Below are positions 1-12,397 of a DNA stretch of 64,000 nucleotides, one piece after another (position 1 is the first letter of the stretch; each line of letters opens with the position of its first letter). A program made the position numbers and the translations under genes. Source of the stretch: Capra hircus (lineage: Eukaryota > Chordata > Mammalia > Artiodactyla > Bovidae); assembly GCF_001704415.2 (NCBI RefSeq), contig NC_030808.1, positions 81,996,594 through 82,060,593 on the forward strand, written 5' to 3'. The notes under the pieces were generated by a model. The model searched no databases. It worked only from the letters and a program-made list of their open reading frames with translations, and was not told the DNA's origin.

Positions 1-394
1 TCTAAACTCTGTGCTGAATCCCTTACGACACACTGCTTCTTAAAAACAATACCAATACAAGAGCAGGTAGTACAGAGACTGTGATTAAATAGAAAAAAAT
101 TAAGTGGACTATTCTCAATTTATCCTTTCCTCTTTCCTGGTATCTAAATCTTCCCATCTGATCTGCATAGCCAATTTGCTTCTTTATCTAGTTCTTGCCC
201 CTTGCTTCCCAAAGAGTTTAGGTAGTGATAATTGAGGAAAAGGAAAAAGAAAATGTTCAATATTTTAAAAACATGGCTGAAAACTCTTATTGCAGAAACA
301 AAAAAAAATGTAATTAATCAAATGCTGCCACACTCAACTGTTTTATTTATTTTGCATTTCTTCTGCAAAAAATAACTTTACTTTTTTTTTTTAA

Positions 395-592
395 GATTTT
401 TTTATGTGGACCATTTTTAAAGTCTTTATTGAGTTTATTACAATATTGCTTCTGTTTTTTATTTTTTTTTATTTATTATTGGATTTTTGGCCAAGAGGTA
501 TGTGCGATCTCAGCTCCCTGATCAGGAAGTGAACATGCATCCTCTGCACTGGAATGTGAAGTCTTAACCACTGACCCACCAGGGAAATCCCC
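395..592 (-). repeat. CHR-type tRNA-derived SINE
   Basis: Read on the minus strand it opens with the ruminant CHR head (ggatttccctggtgggtcag, then tggttaagac) and the gatcagggagctgag block, and ends in an A/T-rich tail. Confidence 0.8.
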
Positions 593-599
593 AGAAATT

Positions 600-900
600 A
601 AATTTTAGAGTTATATTCATCATTGATATAATCTGAATTTTGTTTTCATGCAATTATATGATAAGCATTATTCTAAGTTTCTAGTCACTCTTTAAAATTG
701 TCATTCTGTCTAACTTATGTGTCAATATGCCGAAACATCAGAATTTATTTAGCTATTCCTGTAGGATAACACTTATTTCTACTATTTCACTATTACGAGT
801 AAGGCCACAATGAACATCTCCTTATGTAGTCTTCCCATTTGGGGTACTTATTAATAATTCCTTAGTCATTCTACTTTTAGAAATTTATTTAAAGTCAAAA
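600..900 (-). repeat. Old L1 3' fragment (left part of an interrupted copy)
   Basis: Contains an antisense L1 3'-end pattern (tatttagctattcc, acaatgaacatctcc). The same old copy seems to resume at 2290-2450 (caccaatccacatagcc, agcaatgtataa), so the sense L1 between them probably inserted into it. Confidence 0.5.
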
Positions 901-904
901 GATA

Positions 905-2290
905 CCAAAAAAAAAAAAGTGTGGCATTTAAATGGTGCTAGGAAAACTGGACAAAGTGTAAAAGAATGAAATTTGAATACTTCTAACACCATACACAAAA
1001 ATAAACTCAAAATGGATTAAAAACTTAAATGTAAGGCCAGAAACTATAAAGCTCTTAGAGGAAAACATAGGCTGTACACACTTTGACCTAAATCACAGCA
1101 AGATTCTCTCCGACCCACCTACTATATTAATGAAAATAAAAACCAAAACAGACAAATGGGACCTAAAAAAACCTAAAAGCTTTTGCACAGCAAAGGAAAC
1201 TATAAACAAGGTGTAAAGACAACCCTCAGAAAGGGAAAAAATAATTGCAAATGAAGCAACTGATAAAGAGTTAATCTCCAAAATATATAAGTAGCTCATA
1301 TAGCTCAGTATCAGAAAAACAAACAACCCCATCAAATTAAGGGCAGAAGACCAATAAACAGACATTTCTCCAAAGAAGACATAAAGATGGCCAATAAACA
1401 CATGAAAAGATGCTCAATACTGCTCATTATTAGAGAAACGCAAACCAAAACTACAATGAGGTATCAACTCACACCAGTCAGAACAGCCATCATCAAAAAA
1501 TTTACAAATAAATGCTGGAGAGTATGTGGAGAAAAGGGAACCCTCCTGCACTGCTTTTGGGAATGTAAACGGATACAGTCATTAAGGAAAACAGTATGAC
1601 GATTCCTTTAGAAACTAAGAATAAATCTACCATATGACCCAGCAGTGCCACTACTGGGCATATACCCTAAGAAAACCACAATTCAAAAAGACACATAAAC
1701 CCCAATGATCATTGCGGCAACATCTTCAATAGCCAGGACACGGAAGCAACCTAGATGTCCATCAACAGATGAATGGATAATGAAGTTGTGGTACAGTTAA
1801 ACAATGGAGTATTACTCAGCCATACAAAGGAATGAATTTGAGTCAGTTGTAGAGAGGTGGATGAACCTAGAGTTTCTTATATAGAGTGAAGTGAGTCAGA
1901 AAGAGAAAAACAAGTATTGTATATTAACACACACACCCACATATATGGAATCTAGAAAAATAATACACTGATGAACTTAGTAGAGAACAGACCTGTTGAC
2001 ACAGGAAGGTGGGGGAAGGTGAGAGTGGGGCAAATTGAGGAAATAGCACTGACATACATAGACTATCATGTGTAAAACAGATAATGAGAAGTTGCTAAAT
2101 AATACAGGGAGCCCAGCCTGCCACTCTGTGGTGACACAGAGGGGTGGGATGGGAGAGGGGAGGGAAGGGAGGAGGGGGATATTTTACTTATATATAATTA
2201 AGGCTGATTCGTGTTGTTGTATAGCAGAAATCAACACAAAATTGTAAAGCAATGTTTCATCAATTAAAAATAAATTTTTGAAAAACTAAA
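905..2290 (+). mobile_element. L1 LINE, 5'-truncated ORF2 end plus 3' UTR
   Basis: Sense L1. The ORF2 C-terminus is recognisable at 1387-1599 (MANKHMKRCSILL, TTMRYQLTPVRTA, GEKGTLLHCFWEC) but broken by stops. It is followed by the typical 3' UTR, with a G-rich stretch at 2130-2175 and an A-rich end near 2270. Non-functional. Confidence 0.85.
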
Positions 2291-2787
2291 TTATCTCCAA
2301 AAAGCGTCCAGCACCAATCCACATAGCCATCAGCAATGTATAATTTCAACAGTGTCAACGGACAATTGTCTTTAGTTTTTTTCCCCATATAATTTAATTA
2401 TAAATTAAACAATATCACTGTTTTCAGTTCTCTGATGACTGGCAATCTGTGTTTCTATGCATACAATGTACTGACGTATATAATTCACTGATTCTTTAAT
2501 TCTCTCTTTTTTTAAATAACTGTGCTAATTCTATTTATCTGTTAGGATTGATTGATTACTTATTTGCTAAATGTGTAATTTTACATATGTGCCTCACATC
2601 AGCTGTGAAAAGTGGTAGATGGTTCATCCACAGATGTGGTCTTTTATGACAAGTTCCACAAAAAGGACAGAGTAGATTCTGAAAGTAATGGGATGGGGAC
2701 TTGCCTCACCTGAAGTCCTGGAAGGGAACAAATGATAAACGGACTGGCTACAACTGCAGAGAACCCCACATTGCTTTCTTTTTTTAA

Positions 2788-2943
2788 CAGTCTTTTATTT
2801 TATTGATTTATTTTTATTATTTATTTTGCTGTGCTAGGTCTTAGTTGCAGCATGTGAGATTTAGCTCCTCAACCAGGGATCAAACCTGGGCCCCCTGCAC
2901 TGAGAGTGCAGAGTCTTAGCCACTGGACCATCAGAGAAGTCTC
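2788..2943 (-). repeat. CHR-type SINE
   Basis: Minus-strand copy ending at agacttctctgatgg; contains the ccagtggctaagactctgca block and a T-rich (A-tail) left edge. It abuts an L1 3' end. Confidence 0.8.
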
Positions 2944-3395
2944 AATAGGCTTTTATTTTATTTTTAATGGAAAATAATTACTTTACAATATTGTAATGGT
3001 TTCTGTCATATAGCAACATGAATCAACAACAGGTATACATGTGTCCCCTCCCTCTTAAACCTCCCTCCCCATCCCATCCCTCTGGGTTGTCACAGAGCAC
3101 CAGCTTTGGGTTCCCTGTATCATATAGCAAATTCTCACCGGCCATATACTTCACATATGGCAAGCATGCTTCAGTGCTACACTCTCAAATCATCCTACCT
3201 TCTCTCTTCCCTACTGCATCCAAAAGTCTGTTCTCTATGTCTGCATCTCCACTGCTGCCCTGTAGGTATGTTCATCAGTACAATCTTTCTAGATTCCATA
3301 TATACGCATTAATATATGGTATTTGTATTTCTCACTTACTTCACTTTGTATAATAGGCTCTAGGTTTGCTTCATGCTGCTTTTCAATAAACAGTA
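2944..3395 (-). mobile_element. L1 3'-end fragment
   Basis: Reverse orientation L1 3' UTR and extreme ORF2 end: catgaatcaacaacaggtat and ccctccctcttaaacctccc near 3018-3070, then the segment matching ORF2 C-terminal coding sequence near 3290-3390. Confidence 0.75.
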
Positions 3396-4740
3396 TTTGT
3401 AATAACGGGGGGGTCTGTATCCATTAATTTTTTTCTCATAGCCACAAATGTAATTTTTGCATCATTTTCCCCTTTGCATTTATTGGAGTATTTTTCATGT
3501 TAGTTTCATTTTAAATCAATAGTCCATTACATTTTTGTGATTACCAACTACTAGCCAAGTAAAAGAAACTGAGATTAATGAAGCTTTACTATAAGAAAGA
3601 TAAAATAAGAGTAACAAAGTAACTCTAATGAATTTAAGGAAAATGTCATATTTGCTAGCCCTTGCACTCTGTAATAGGTTGTTAAAAACAACAAGCTAGG
3701 AAAGATAATTATATATTTCAGCTCAGCACAAGAAGTCTGGGGGAGGAGAATTAAAGAGCTAAAAATTCAGTAACCAAAGCATAAAAGTTGACAAATAAGG
3801 CACTCCTGTGACAAACTGCAGCATGCAGGGCTGGTAAGATTAATGGCAAAACTATGCTTCTTTTTTAACCAGTAAGAGGCTATAATAAAGAAGCAAGAAA
3901 AATATAACTCAGCCAACTCCTATCTGCATCTCTAACTTCAAATAAAAATAAAACAAAATTCTAAGACATCTTCTCATCATCCTGGGAGAATATTTATTAG
4001 AGCATCAGAGAAAGAGGGAGAAAGAAAAGTACATACAAAAAAAGTTTTTGGCTCTTGTGTTTCTCTCTGTACTTAGGCATTACTCTTCAGGGTGCGGACT
4101 TTGTTTCTTGGAAGGGCTAATTTCAAAACAGATGTTTATTACTTCAAACTTAGCTCCCTACAGAGAGTGTAGCAGAAAAAATCCATTCTGAATAAGAGGG
4201 CCATCAAAAAGGTCTTCTATATAACTTTTAATACTCATATTAAAGATTCTATTTGGAGTTTATCATTCATAATTTCAAATTGACAGAGAAAATTAGCAAA
4301 TTCACTTTCTGAACTATCAATTTAACAATTAAAAAATGTGAAGAACTCAGCTTTGATGATGCGATAATGACAAATTCAGAGACTGTCTGAAGGCAGCAAG
4401 AGCATCAATCCTAACACTGGCCAGTGTACACTGAAGATATAAACAGAACCAAACAACACCCCACTAGATATAAGAGAAATATCTTCCATGGGTCTTTACA
4501 AAGAAGACAATATAATGCAAATGTAAATACAATATAATGTATAATGTAAAACAACGTTCTCAACAATCCCCCGACCGTGAATACAATATACCTCACTGGA
4601 TAATTACATTTAATGTTATAGCTAAAACATTGGAATGAATGAGCCCTAAGTAAACAGAAGCTAGAGCCCTTTGTGACTTAACTGAAGGTCTGCCACAGCA
4701 AATAACTGTCTTCTTGATAACCTTCACTGATCCTTTCTAG

Positions 4741-4956
4741 TATGATCCAACCGTGTATGATTTAGGCAGCCTGAACAGACATCAATCCATGAGTCAAGAC
4801 AGCACTGCACAGGGTTTGGGGAGTGCCTGCCCTGGATCCTCAGAGGCGTCCTCCACTACCGAAGAGGCAGCGCAAGCTGACGTTAAGAGCAAAGCCCAGG
4901 AGCCAGACCGCCTGCATGAGAACCCTACCTTTGCTCCTCAAAAGAGACATGAGTAA
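4741..4956 (+). other. Unexplained open frame, possible exon or gene fragment
   Basis: A 72-codon frame that is open from a splice-acceptor-like cctttctag to a TAA at 4954-4956. From the Met at 4753 it is 67 aa, rich in Ser, Glu, Ala and Gln (SSEASSTTEEAAQADVKSKA). It is clearly more GC-rich than its surroundings and contains CpG. I do not recognise the product. It ends exactly where a MIR begins, and cat-gagtaagc could be read as a donor. It could be an unannotated exon on the strand opposite VPS8, a relic of a retrocopy, or chance. Confidence 0.25.
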
Positions 4957-5165
4957 GCTTTGCAAGTTACTTAATCACACACTGCTTCTGGAAACTCATG
5001 TGTAAAATGAAGATAATAATGATACCTACCTCATTATTATTAAAGTTAAATTGATACCTACCTCACTATTATAAAATTTAAATAATTTGTTATAAAAGAT
5101 AGACAAATTAATGGAAAAGTACTTAGAACAAAATCTGGAATATAGGACGCTAACTATTATTATAA
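4950..5165 (+). repeat. MIR SINE with internal duplication
   Basis: MIR core (tttgcaagttacttaatcac, then atgtgtaaaatgaagataa) and tail. The block gatacctacctcattattat at 5020-5039 recurs as gatacctacctcactattat at 5052-5071, a local tandem duplication inside the element. Confidence 0.7.
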
Positions 5166-5367
5166 ATCTGAAGAATTATGAAATAGCACAGGCTGGTTAA
5201 TTTATACAGTTATTATTTAAATAAACAGAATCTAATCAAGAGTTTATTTACACTGATTTCTTTTAAACAAAGAGGCTCCAAAAACCAACACTGTGGAAAC
5301 ACAATAAAGCCTGCCTTTTTTTGAATGGTATGAAATACTGTGTTTTAGTGATGATTCATAAAAAAGC

Positions 5368-5410
5368 ATATATATATATATGCTCTCTCTATATATAGAT
5401 ATATATATAG
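5368..5410. repeat. AT-rich microsatellite
   Basis: Two (AT)n runs separated by gctctctct; partly self-complementary. Confidence 0.9.
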
Positions 5411-5697
5411 TGCATGAATCATACACTTTTAAGATCTTTAAGTAGTATTGTTCTTTTGCTATGTTCTTCATTTCCACTATTCTGCCACATAAATTTACAG
5501 ATGATATACCCAACAGCATCTATATTGGACAAGTTAGTTTTATTTGGTAAATGGACTGAAAATTTTTAAAGAATCAAATTTCTGTAAATTCATTGTTTTA
5601 AAAAACCATTCAGTCAATTCATAGCAGTATATTACAATATAAGCAAGAGGGAACTAGGATTCAAAATAATTGAATCTGACAGGCAATGTATACTCAC

Positions 5698-5744
5698 TTC
5701 CGCTGTAGCAAAAGGCAGTAATCAACTATGACGGGTACCATATC
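5698..5744 (-). CDS. VPS8: VPS8 coding exon N (47 nt, last in window)
   Basis: 47 nt: DMVPVIVDYCLLLQR plus two bases of the next codon (AA, expected Lys). The acceptor is tctctacag|GAT and the donor GGAA|gtgagt. Exon M ends HFQ and this exon starts DMVPV, which are adjacent in the VPS8 protein as I remember it, so no exon is missing between them. Ile in PVIVDY is Cys in the human protein from memory. The following exon (expected to start near DLLFNQ) was not found in 1-5697. Confidence 0.9.
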
Positions 5745-7568
5745 CTGTAGAGAAACAATAAAGCAAGCATCAGAACCACATCTCTGTCCAATGGCCCCCT
5801 GGATAGACACAACACATAATAAAAGTAGTCTGTTTCAGATACTGTTAAACTGTTGGGAGAATGTAACTTGGCACTACACTTTTGGGAAGCAATTTGGCAT
5901 TCTGCGTCAAAAGCCTTAAATATGTGAAAACACTTTTACCCAGTAGTTCTGTCTGGAAATATATCCTAAATACATTTAAGAAGAAAAAAAAAATAATGTA
6001 TTAAGGTATTCTCTACAGCTCTATAATAAAAGAAAGGGGAGAAGGAGGCAGAGGGGAAGAGACATTGAAATTAAATATACAACATGGGAAAACAGTTAAT
6101 TTGCTATTTAAATAAAATATTATGTAGATATTATACATTAATAAACAGCATACAACATTATAACAACATTGAAAATATGTAATTATCTCACACTTTTGTA
6201 AAGAAAATCTACAAGGAAAGAAATAGATCAAATTAATAATATAATACAGTTAGTTGGTCCCACTGGTGGCTCGGGTGATTAAAGTTGTCCATATTTTGCC
6301 ACAATCCTCCAAACCAGCTATTTTAAGGTTGATTTAATTTCTCAGTTTCAAAATATTTTGATTTTTTTAAATTCATCATGTATAGACTCACAGCAAGCAA
6401 ATGGCAACCCATAATTTTGGCCTTTTTAAAGAGAAACCGTTTGAGGAAGGAGCAGTAGCTTATTATGACTAGAACTTGTCAAGTACTCAAGCATTAACAT
6501 TTCAGCAGTGCTCTTTCATTTTCTGTTAGCTGAGGAGCAATGGTTTCCTTTAAACATCCTGGAAGGCTTAGGTTATGCGCAGAAGAATATCCTATCAGAA
6601 GAGAGGAGACACTATGTGAAGAAGAGAATACCACATACTTAACAATCTTTTGACAAAAAGAACAAAAACTAAGGAATCCTTATTATCTGAGAGAGAAATA
6701 AGCGCAAGAAGGACCTACGATTCTGAAAGGCTATTCTTGCACCACCATCCTGCTTCCTTTAGTTACCAATATTCCTCCTAACTACATTAGAACCTTACTT
6801 AGGTTCTTCAAAAACAGAAACTAAAACCATAGATTTGAAACGTGTTAGAGCTGTATTAAGTCTAAACCCTGAGTGAGAATACAGAGTGAGATGAATAATC
6901 TCCAGGAGAAAACAAAATTTTAAAAACTTCTTCGAAACATTGGGGAAATTTAATAAACACTCTTTAAAATACATAGTTGAGCTCCCCCTGCCCCCAAATA
7001 GGGGCAATACCCAGGGTTTAAAAGTGAAAAGGGAACTGCAAACCAAAACAGTAACACCTGAGCTGTCACTCAGACTGTCTTATAAATCTGTTATTCATAT
7101 AAGAGCTTGGGTTTTAATGTCAGAAACAAGCTGAGGCCTTGATTCTTGCAACATAAAGAAGTGAAACAAAGACCCTCCTAAAACCAGGATTCTTAAAAGA
7201 TGCCTCCTTAGTGAAAGGAAATTGCGGCGGTGGGGGTGACAGGGACTGCCTATAGGCATAGAAAGATCACAAGAAACACTGTCTGTCTCTGCCTGGATGC
7301 CTGGACTCGGTAGGGATAAATCTGTACTCTGAAAATTTATAATCAAGATCCTGCCTACAGGTGGACTTGGGACTTGAATTTACACTATCTCCCTAGTAAT
7401 GAACATCTCTATCACCCAAGAAATAAACATAAAAGGTGATCCTGGAAAAAGGATACTCCTTGGGCACTTGAAAAAAGAAAATTCCAGAAACAGTATTTGA
7501 CACAGGCAAAATAAGACCTGAAAAAGTCCCACTAAAGATGTGCTCAAAATAAAAAATTTTAAAAGCAC

Positions 7569-8043
7569 CTACATTTGAATCAGTTCTAATGAGGTGGATG
7601 AAACTGGAGCCAATTATACAGAGTGAAGTAAGCCAGAAAGAAAAACACCAATACAGTATACTAACACATATATATGGAATTTAGAAAGATGGTAACAATA
7701 ACCCTGTATGCGGGACAGCAAAAGAGACACAGATGTATAGACTCTGTGGGAGAGGGAGAGGGTAGGATGATTTGGGAGAATGGCATTGAAACATGTATAA
7801 TATCATATAAGAAACGAATCGCCAGTCCAGGTTCAATGCAGGATACAGGATGCTTGGGGCTGGTGCACTGGGATGACCCAGAGGGATGGTACAGGGAGGG
7901 AGGTGGGAGGGGGGTTCAGGATGGGGAACACGTGTACACCCGTGGCGGATTCATGTTGATGTATGGCAAAACCAATACAATACTGTAAAGTAATTAGCCA
8001 CCAATTAAAATAAATAAATTTAAATTTTAAAAAATAAATAAAT
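7569..8043 (+). mobile_element. L1 3' end, 5'-truncated, with target-site duplication
   Basis: Sense L1 tail (gtgaagtaagccagaaagaa, tatatggaatttagaaagat) running to an AAATA-rich end. It is flanked by the direct repeat aaaagcac at 7561-7568 and 8044-8051. Confidence 0.85.
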
Positions 8044-8199
8044 AAAAGCACTTCATGAAATAATGTGCCATAAGCAAATGGCAGCAGAAAATACAAACAG
8101 GGGGAGACCCATAAAACTTCAAATATTATAATTACTAGGTAGAATTATTAAAGTATATTCAGAATTATTAAAGGCCTAAATAAGGAATTGAGTGCCTAG

Positions 8200-8655
8200 C
8201 CTAGTATTAAGTACTAAGGATAAACTACAGGGATAACGGAGAGTGAAACCACCAGATTAATACGTGCAGACAAATCATTCTGCTGATTCTATAAAGGGAG
8301 GATGTGAAAAACCAAGACTGAAGATAGGTGGCCATTACAGTCCAAGATGGAAACAGGAGATTAACAAGAGGGGTAGTGAGAGGAGGCATAAAAAACGGCA
8401 GATAGAATCAGTAACTATAAAGGAAAACTACAGAGGCTGGTGACAGGCTGGTTGTGGGCAGGAAGGCTTAAGGAGTCTATGAAACTGCTAAGTTCCTAGT
8501 CTGAGTGATGGGTAGATGACTGTGGCATGAAATGAGACAAGGAGTAAGAGAGGGAGTGTCAGGAGGAAGAAGCTAAACGTAGCCCGGGCTATCACAATAG
8601 CTTTGAGGAACATCTTTACTTAGATGTTGAACAGTAAGCAATTGGATCTAGTAAT
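8200..8655 (+). repeat. Ancient interspersed repeat, family not resolved
   Basis: A purine-rich stretch (aggctggtgacaggctggtt, gagacaaggagtaagagag) resembling the repeat at 21.7-22.8 kb. I cannot name the family from reading alone. Confidence 0.35.
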
Positions 8656-9263
8656 CTAAAACACCTGGGTAACAATTACACACTTCTAAGTTACGAGAGG
8701 AAATATTATACATGAATAAAACTGTCCAGCAATAACAGGGGGAAAAAAATCAGTGAACAGTGAACTACATCTTGAGGACGACCGATATTTATGACATGGC
8801 CAGAAAATGGAAACAAAAGCCAACTCAGGAACAGTCACAAAGGTTTAAAAGTTAGAAGAAAAGAAAAAGAACAAAAAAAGAAGAGCATACAATCATAGAT
8901 CTACAAGATACAGAATTTTAAAAAGGAAAGAATGATCATCACTGTTTAATACAGCACTGGGGATGAAAAAAGACGAACATTTTATTTAATTTATAGATTA
9001 GGATATCATCAGTATCAGTAGTAAAAAGGTGTTTTATCTTCGTGATTAGATGGTAAGCACAGTAATGAGTGAGAACCAGCTTGCAGAGAACTGGGGGGAG
9101 AAAGGTGAGAAGGGAAGGAGGAGGAGAGGGGGAGGAAAAGGAAGAGAAAACATCAATATATGCGTAACTGAAACCCCTGAATAAGAAAACTAAAACAACG
9201 GAATAGAACAAATAGTTCAAGATACAATCCAAGAAAACCTTAACAGCCATCAATCTACATATT

Positions 9264-9469
9264 GGGCTTCCCTGGTAGCTCAGAGGTTAAAGCATCTGCC
9301 TGGAATGCTGGAGACCCGGGTTCAATCCCTGGGTCAGGAAGATCCCCTGGAGAAGGAAATGGAACCCCACTCCAGTACTCTTGCCTAGAGAATCCCATGG
9401 AGGGAGGAGCCTGGTAGGCTACAGTCCATGGGGTCGCAAAGAGTCCGACACGACTGAGCGACTTCACAT
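9264..9469 (+). repeat. Bov-tA SINE, full length
   Basis: Head gggcttccctggtagctcag, tRNA-derived B-box region gggttcaatccctgggtc and BovB-like tail (ggtcgcaaagagtccgacac). The 12-bp duplication aatctacatatt flanks it at 9252-9263 and 9470-9481. Confidence 0.95.
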
Positions 9470-10388
9470 AATCTACATATTAATAGTGCAGGAAAAAAAA
9501 TGGCCTAGGATGATTATTCTGAGACCCAGTAAAATTACTGGGTTACCCAAACTAAGTAGCCAGTAAAATAAGACGAATTTTGAGAGAGGACAAAAAAACA
9601 CCTGGCCAGCCTCAGATTTCCCCACAGTAGTATTCAATGACAGAAGATAACAGGAAAACATTTTCAAGATCATTAAGGAAAGGCAAAATGCTTTTCAATA
9701 TAAAAGCTAGAAACCAACAATTTGAAGACTCAACAACTCAAAAATCATTGTTCTCTTGAGGCTTCCCTTTCTTTTAAGCTCTTCCATATTATTTTACTTT
9801 TGGCCAAATCTTGACCAAATAGCCTCCATATCTGGAAAAAAAAGATGTGTCTTTTATTAAACATTTGTCCCTTCTGTTTAGAAGCCTATCATTTTATAGC
9901 CAAGAATGTGAAGCATGATATTCTTCTTCATGAAATATGAAGTCAAAGAACATGTGAAAAATACATACAGCCATTTTAAAAGATAAAATGCCCTCTGTAA
10001 TTTTACCACTAAGAGAAAATAAAATGTTATTTAAAATGATTATATTTCTTTGCCTTTTTCTAATCATTTAGCATAATTAAGATATCAGTTGGTTCTCAAA
10101 GTGTGACTCATAAGAGGACCACAGGAGGTCTTCAAGACTCAAGAGTTTTGTGAAGTCAAACATTTTCATGATATTATAATCTTAATAATGATATGAAGAT
10201 TTATTTAACTTTCATTATTCAGCATGTTCACATTTGCAAATATAATACCACAAGGGTCAGTTAAACTGCTGTCTTCTTAGCTGGAATCCAAGCAGTGGAA
10301 CCAATCTATACTAGCAGTCATCATATTCTTCCCAGTCATACTCTCAGAGGAAAGGGAAAAAATGCCATTTTCACTCAAGACTGCCCTT

Positions 10389-10634
10389 AGGGGATTCCTC
10401 GGTGGTTCAGTGGTTAAGAATTCGCCTACCAATGCAGCTGGACATGGGTTTGATCCCTGGTCAGGAAAGATCCCACATACTGCAGGACAGCTTAGCCCAC
10501 CGCCGTAACAGGAGGAACCACCACAATGAGAAGCCCGCACACGGCAACTACAGAGTAGCCCCAACTCACCGCAACTAGAGAAAGGCCGTGAGCAACAACA
10601 ATGACTCAGCGCAGTCAAAAAACAAAAACAAAAA
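10389..10634 (+). repeat. CHR-type SINE inserted in the hAT element
   Basis: Sense CHR head (ggggattcctcggtggttca), tRNA-like block (gggtttgatccctggtcagg), long body and A-rich tail. A short duplication, agactg at 10377 and 10638, flanks it. Confidence 0.85.
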
Positions 10635-11074
10635 AGAAGACTGTCTTTGATGAAGCAGTGCTTTTTATTAAATCTCAACCTTCAAGTTACATTAAAAAAA
10701 AATGTGTGATGAAACAAAAAGTAGGACTAAAGCACTTCTGTGGCACAGCAAAGCACTATAGTTGTCTCAACAAAAGCACTCGTGCAACTGTTCGAGTTGT
10801 GAGCTGAACCAATCACTTCTATCACGGAGTACGATGACAGACAGAAAATGATATATGTTCAGACTTTAGTGTATGACGAAAACTTTTTCAGAAATGGAAC
10901 ACAGTAAAGCTGTCACTTTAAGGGGAAAAAAGGAACATGTTGCTAATGATTAAAATTCAAGATTTCAATTGAAAATAAGAATTTTGGAAATCATACAGCC
11001 ACTACTGTGAGCTGTACAGCTTCAGGGTGGTTAAAGACTTTACTGATGAAACTGGAGGTGATTCATTAGCCCTT

Positions 11075-11191
11075 GGTTTTTTTGGCCTCATGGCGTGACT
11101 TGTAGAATCTGTTTCTCTAACAGGAATTGAGCCTGGGAATTCACCCCTCGACAGTGAGAGTGCAGAGTCCTAACCACTGGACCACCAGGGA
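11075..11191 (-). repeat. CHR-type SINE
   Basis: Minus orientation, with the ccagtggttaggactctgca block. The near-identical repeat attagcc(c)tt at 11065-11074 and just after 11191 is the target-site duplication. Confidence 0.85.
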
Positions 11192-12230
11192 ATTAGCCTT
11201 TCTTGAAGGAACTGATTCAGCAGCTAAGAAATGACTGGGGAAACTATAGCAAAAGCACTGGTGATCAGCAGGAACTATATTTAACTTAAAAAGTAAGCCT
11301 AAAACAAACAGATACCCCGACAGTAAGGAAAAGACTTCTATGAAGACAAATTGGGAGGAGAAAGAAAAAAGAAGGTTGGAGGGAGATTAAGTGGCCTCAT
11401 CTGCATATTGGTAGTCAAAAGATATCTTTTAAAACTCACAAACTTAGAAGTAGAAACATTTTTAACAGTATAAAAGATAATGGTTAAAATCTGGTACAGA
11501 GGAGGGGTTCAGGAGGAAGAATAAAGAAAATTATGCTAAGGAGGAAGAATAAAGAAAATTGTGCTAAATTCAATAACAGAAAGAACCAATGCCCTCCCAC
11601 CAAAAAAAAAATAGAGGATGACGGGAACTATACAATACCATAATTACAAAGGTAATCACTGGAATAAAAGACACAATCTTACATATCAGAAGTACAGTAA
11701 AGTGGTAAAAGGTTTTCTTTTAAAAAAAATAAAAACAAAAAATATTTGTTTTAATTCACCTAAGATTTTCAGATTGAAATCTGAAAAAACCAAAAATCTA
11801 AAATCTTAAAAAAAAGCCAACCCTCAAACTCCATGCAAAGAAAAACAGGATTGTGATCAGATTAAATGTTGTTTATCAGCTAAAGTAAAATTTAGGCTAA
11901 AATGGTATTGAGTAAATAAACCATCATGAATATCAATTTCCAACACAAAAAACACTATATTTCAAGCACTGATGGAACACTAATAAAAGTGATCATACAT
12001 TGGGCCACAGACACACCAAAAAAAACTCCTAAATAAACTCCAAAAAGTAGAATTAGTACACAAAACATCTGATTCCCAATACAAAAAAAATAGAAAGGAA
12101 TCATACATCAGAAAATAAATGTTCTTTCCACCTAAAAAATAAACTTTCTCTAAAACTCTTCAAAGAAGGAATACTAACCATATTTGAAGACTATAAAGTC
12201 AACGATGACAGTGGTACACACTGAATTGAC

Positions 12231-12397
12231 TCTTTACTGACTCAGCCACCAGGGAAACCCATGAATACTGGAGTGGGTAACCTATCCCTTATCCAAGGGA
12301 ACTATATTATCCAGGGGAACTACCCGACCCAGGAATTGAACCAGGGTCTCCTGCATTGCAGGTAGATTCTTTACCAGCTGAGCTACCAGGGAAGCCC
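12231..12397 (-). repeat. Bov-tA SINE
   Basis: Minus copy ending gggcttccctggtagctcag on its own strand. It is flanked by the duplication actgaattgac at 12220-12230 and 12398-12408. Confidence 0.95.

Larger units (their letters stand above)
1..5697 (-). other. VPS8: VPS8 intron, partial (downstream of exon N)
   Basis: No VPS8 exon found. It holds CHR SINEs, nested L1s, an L1 3' end and a MIR, entered separately. Stretches 1-394, 3400-4740 and 5170-5690 look like unique AT-rich intron with no feature I can name, apart from an AT microsatellite. Confidence 0.7.
10085..11235 (+). pseudogene. Degraded hAT transposon with transposase remnant
   Basis: Starts ggttctcaaagtgtgactca (hAT/Charlie-like terminus). 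After a SINE insertion it continues with residues that resemble a ZBED/FAM200-type hAT transposase: 10636-10806 reads EAVLFIKSQPS, KVGLKHFCGTAKHY and then a cysteine- and leucine-containing stretch with stops. The similarity carries on at about 10900-11070 and after a second SINE to about 11235. Clearly non-functional. Family and subfamily are from memory. Confidence 0.65.

Noticed and set aside
9255..9467. Peptides such as the one starting MKSLSRVGLFATPW, recurring around the window
   Set aside because: Translations of Bov-tA SINEs; not protein genes.
10277..10678. 133-aa minus-strand frame with Cys and Ser clusters
   Set aside because: Most of it is the antisense of a CHR SINE; similar peptides come from any such SINE.
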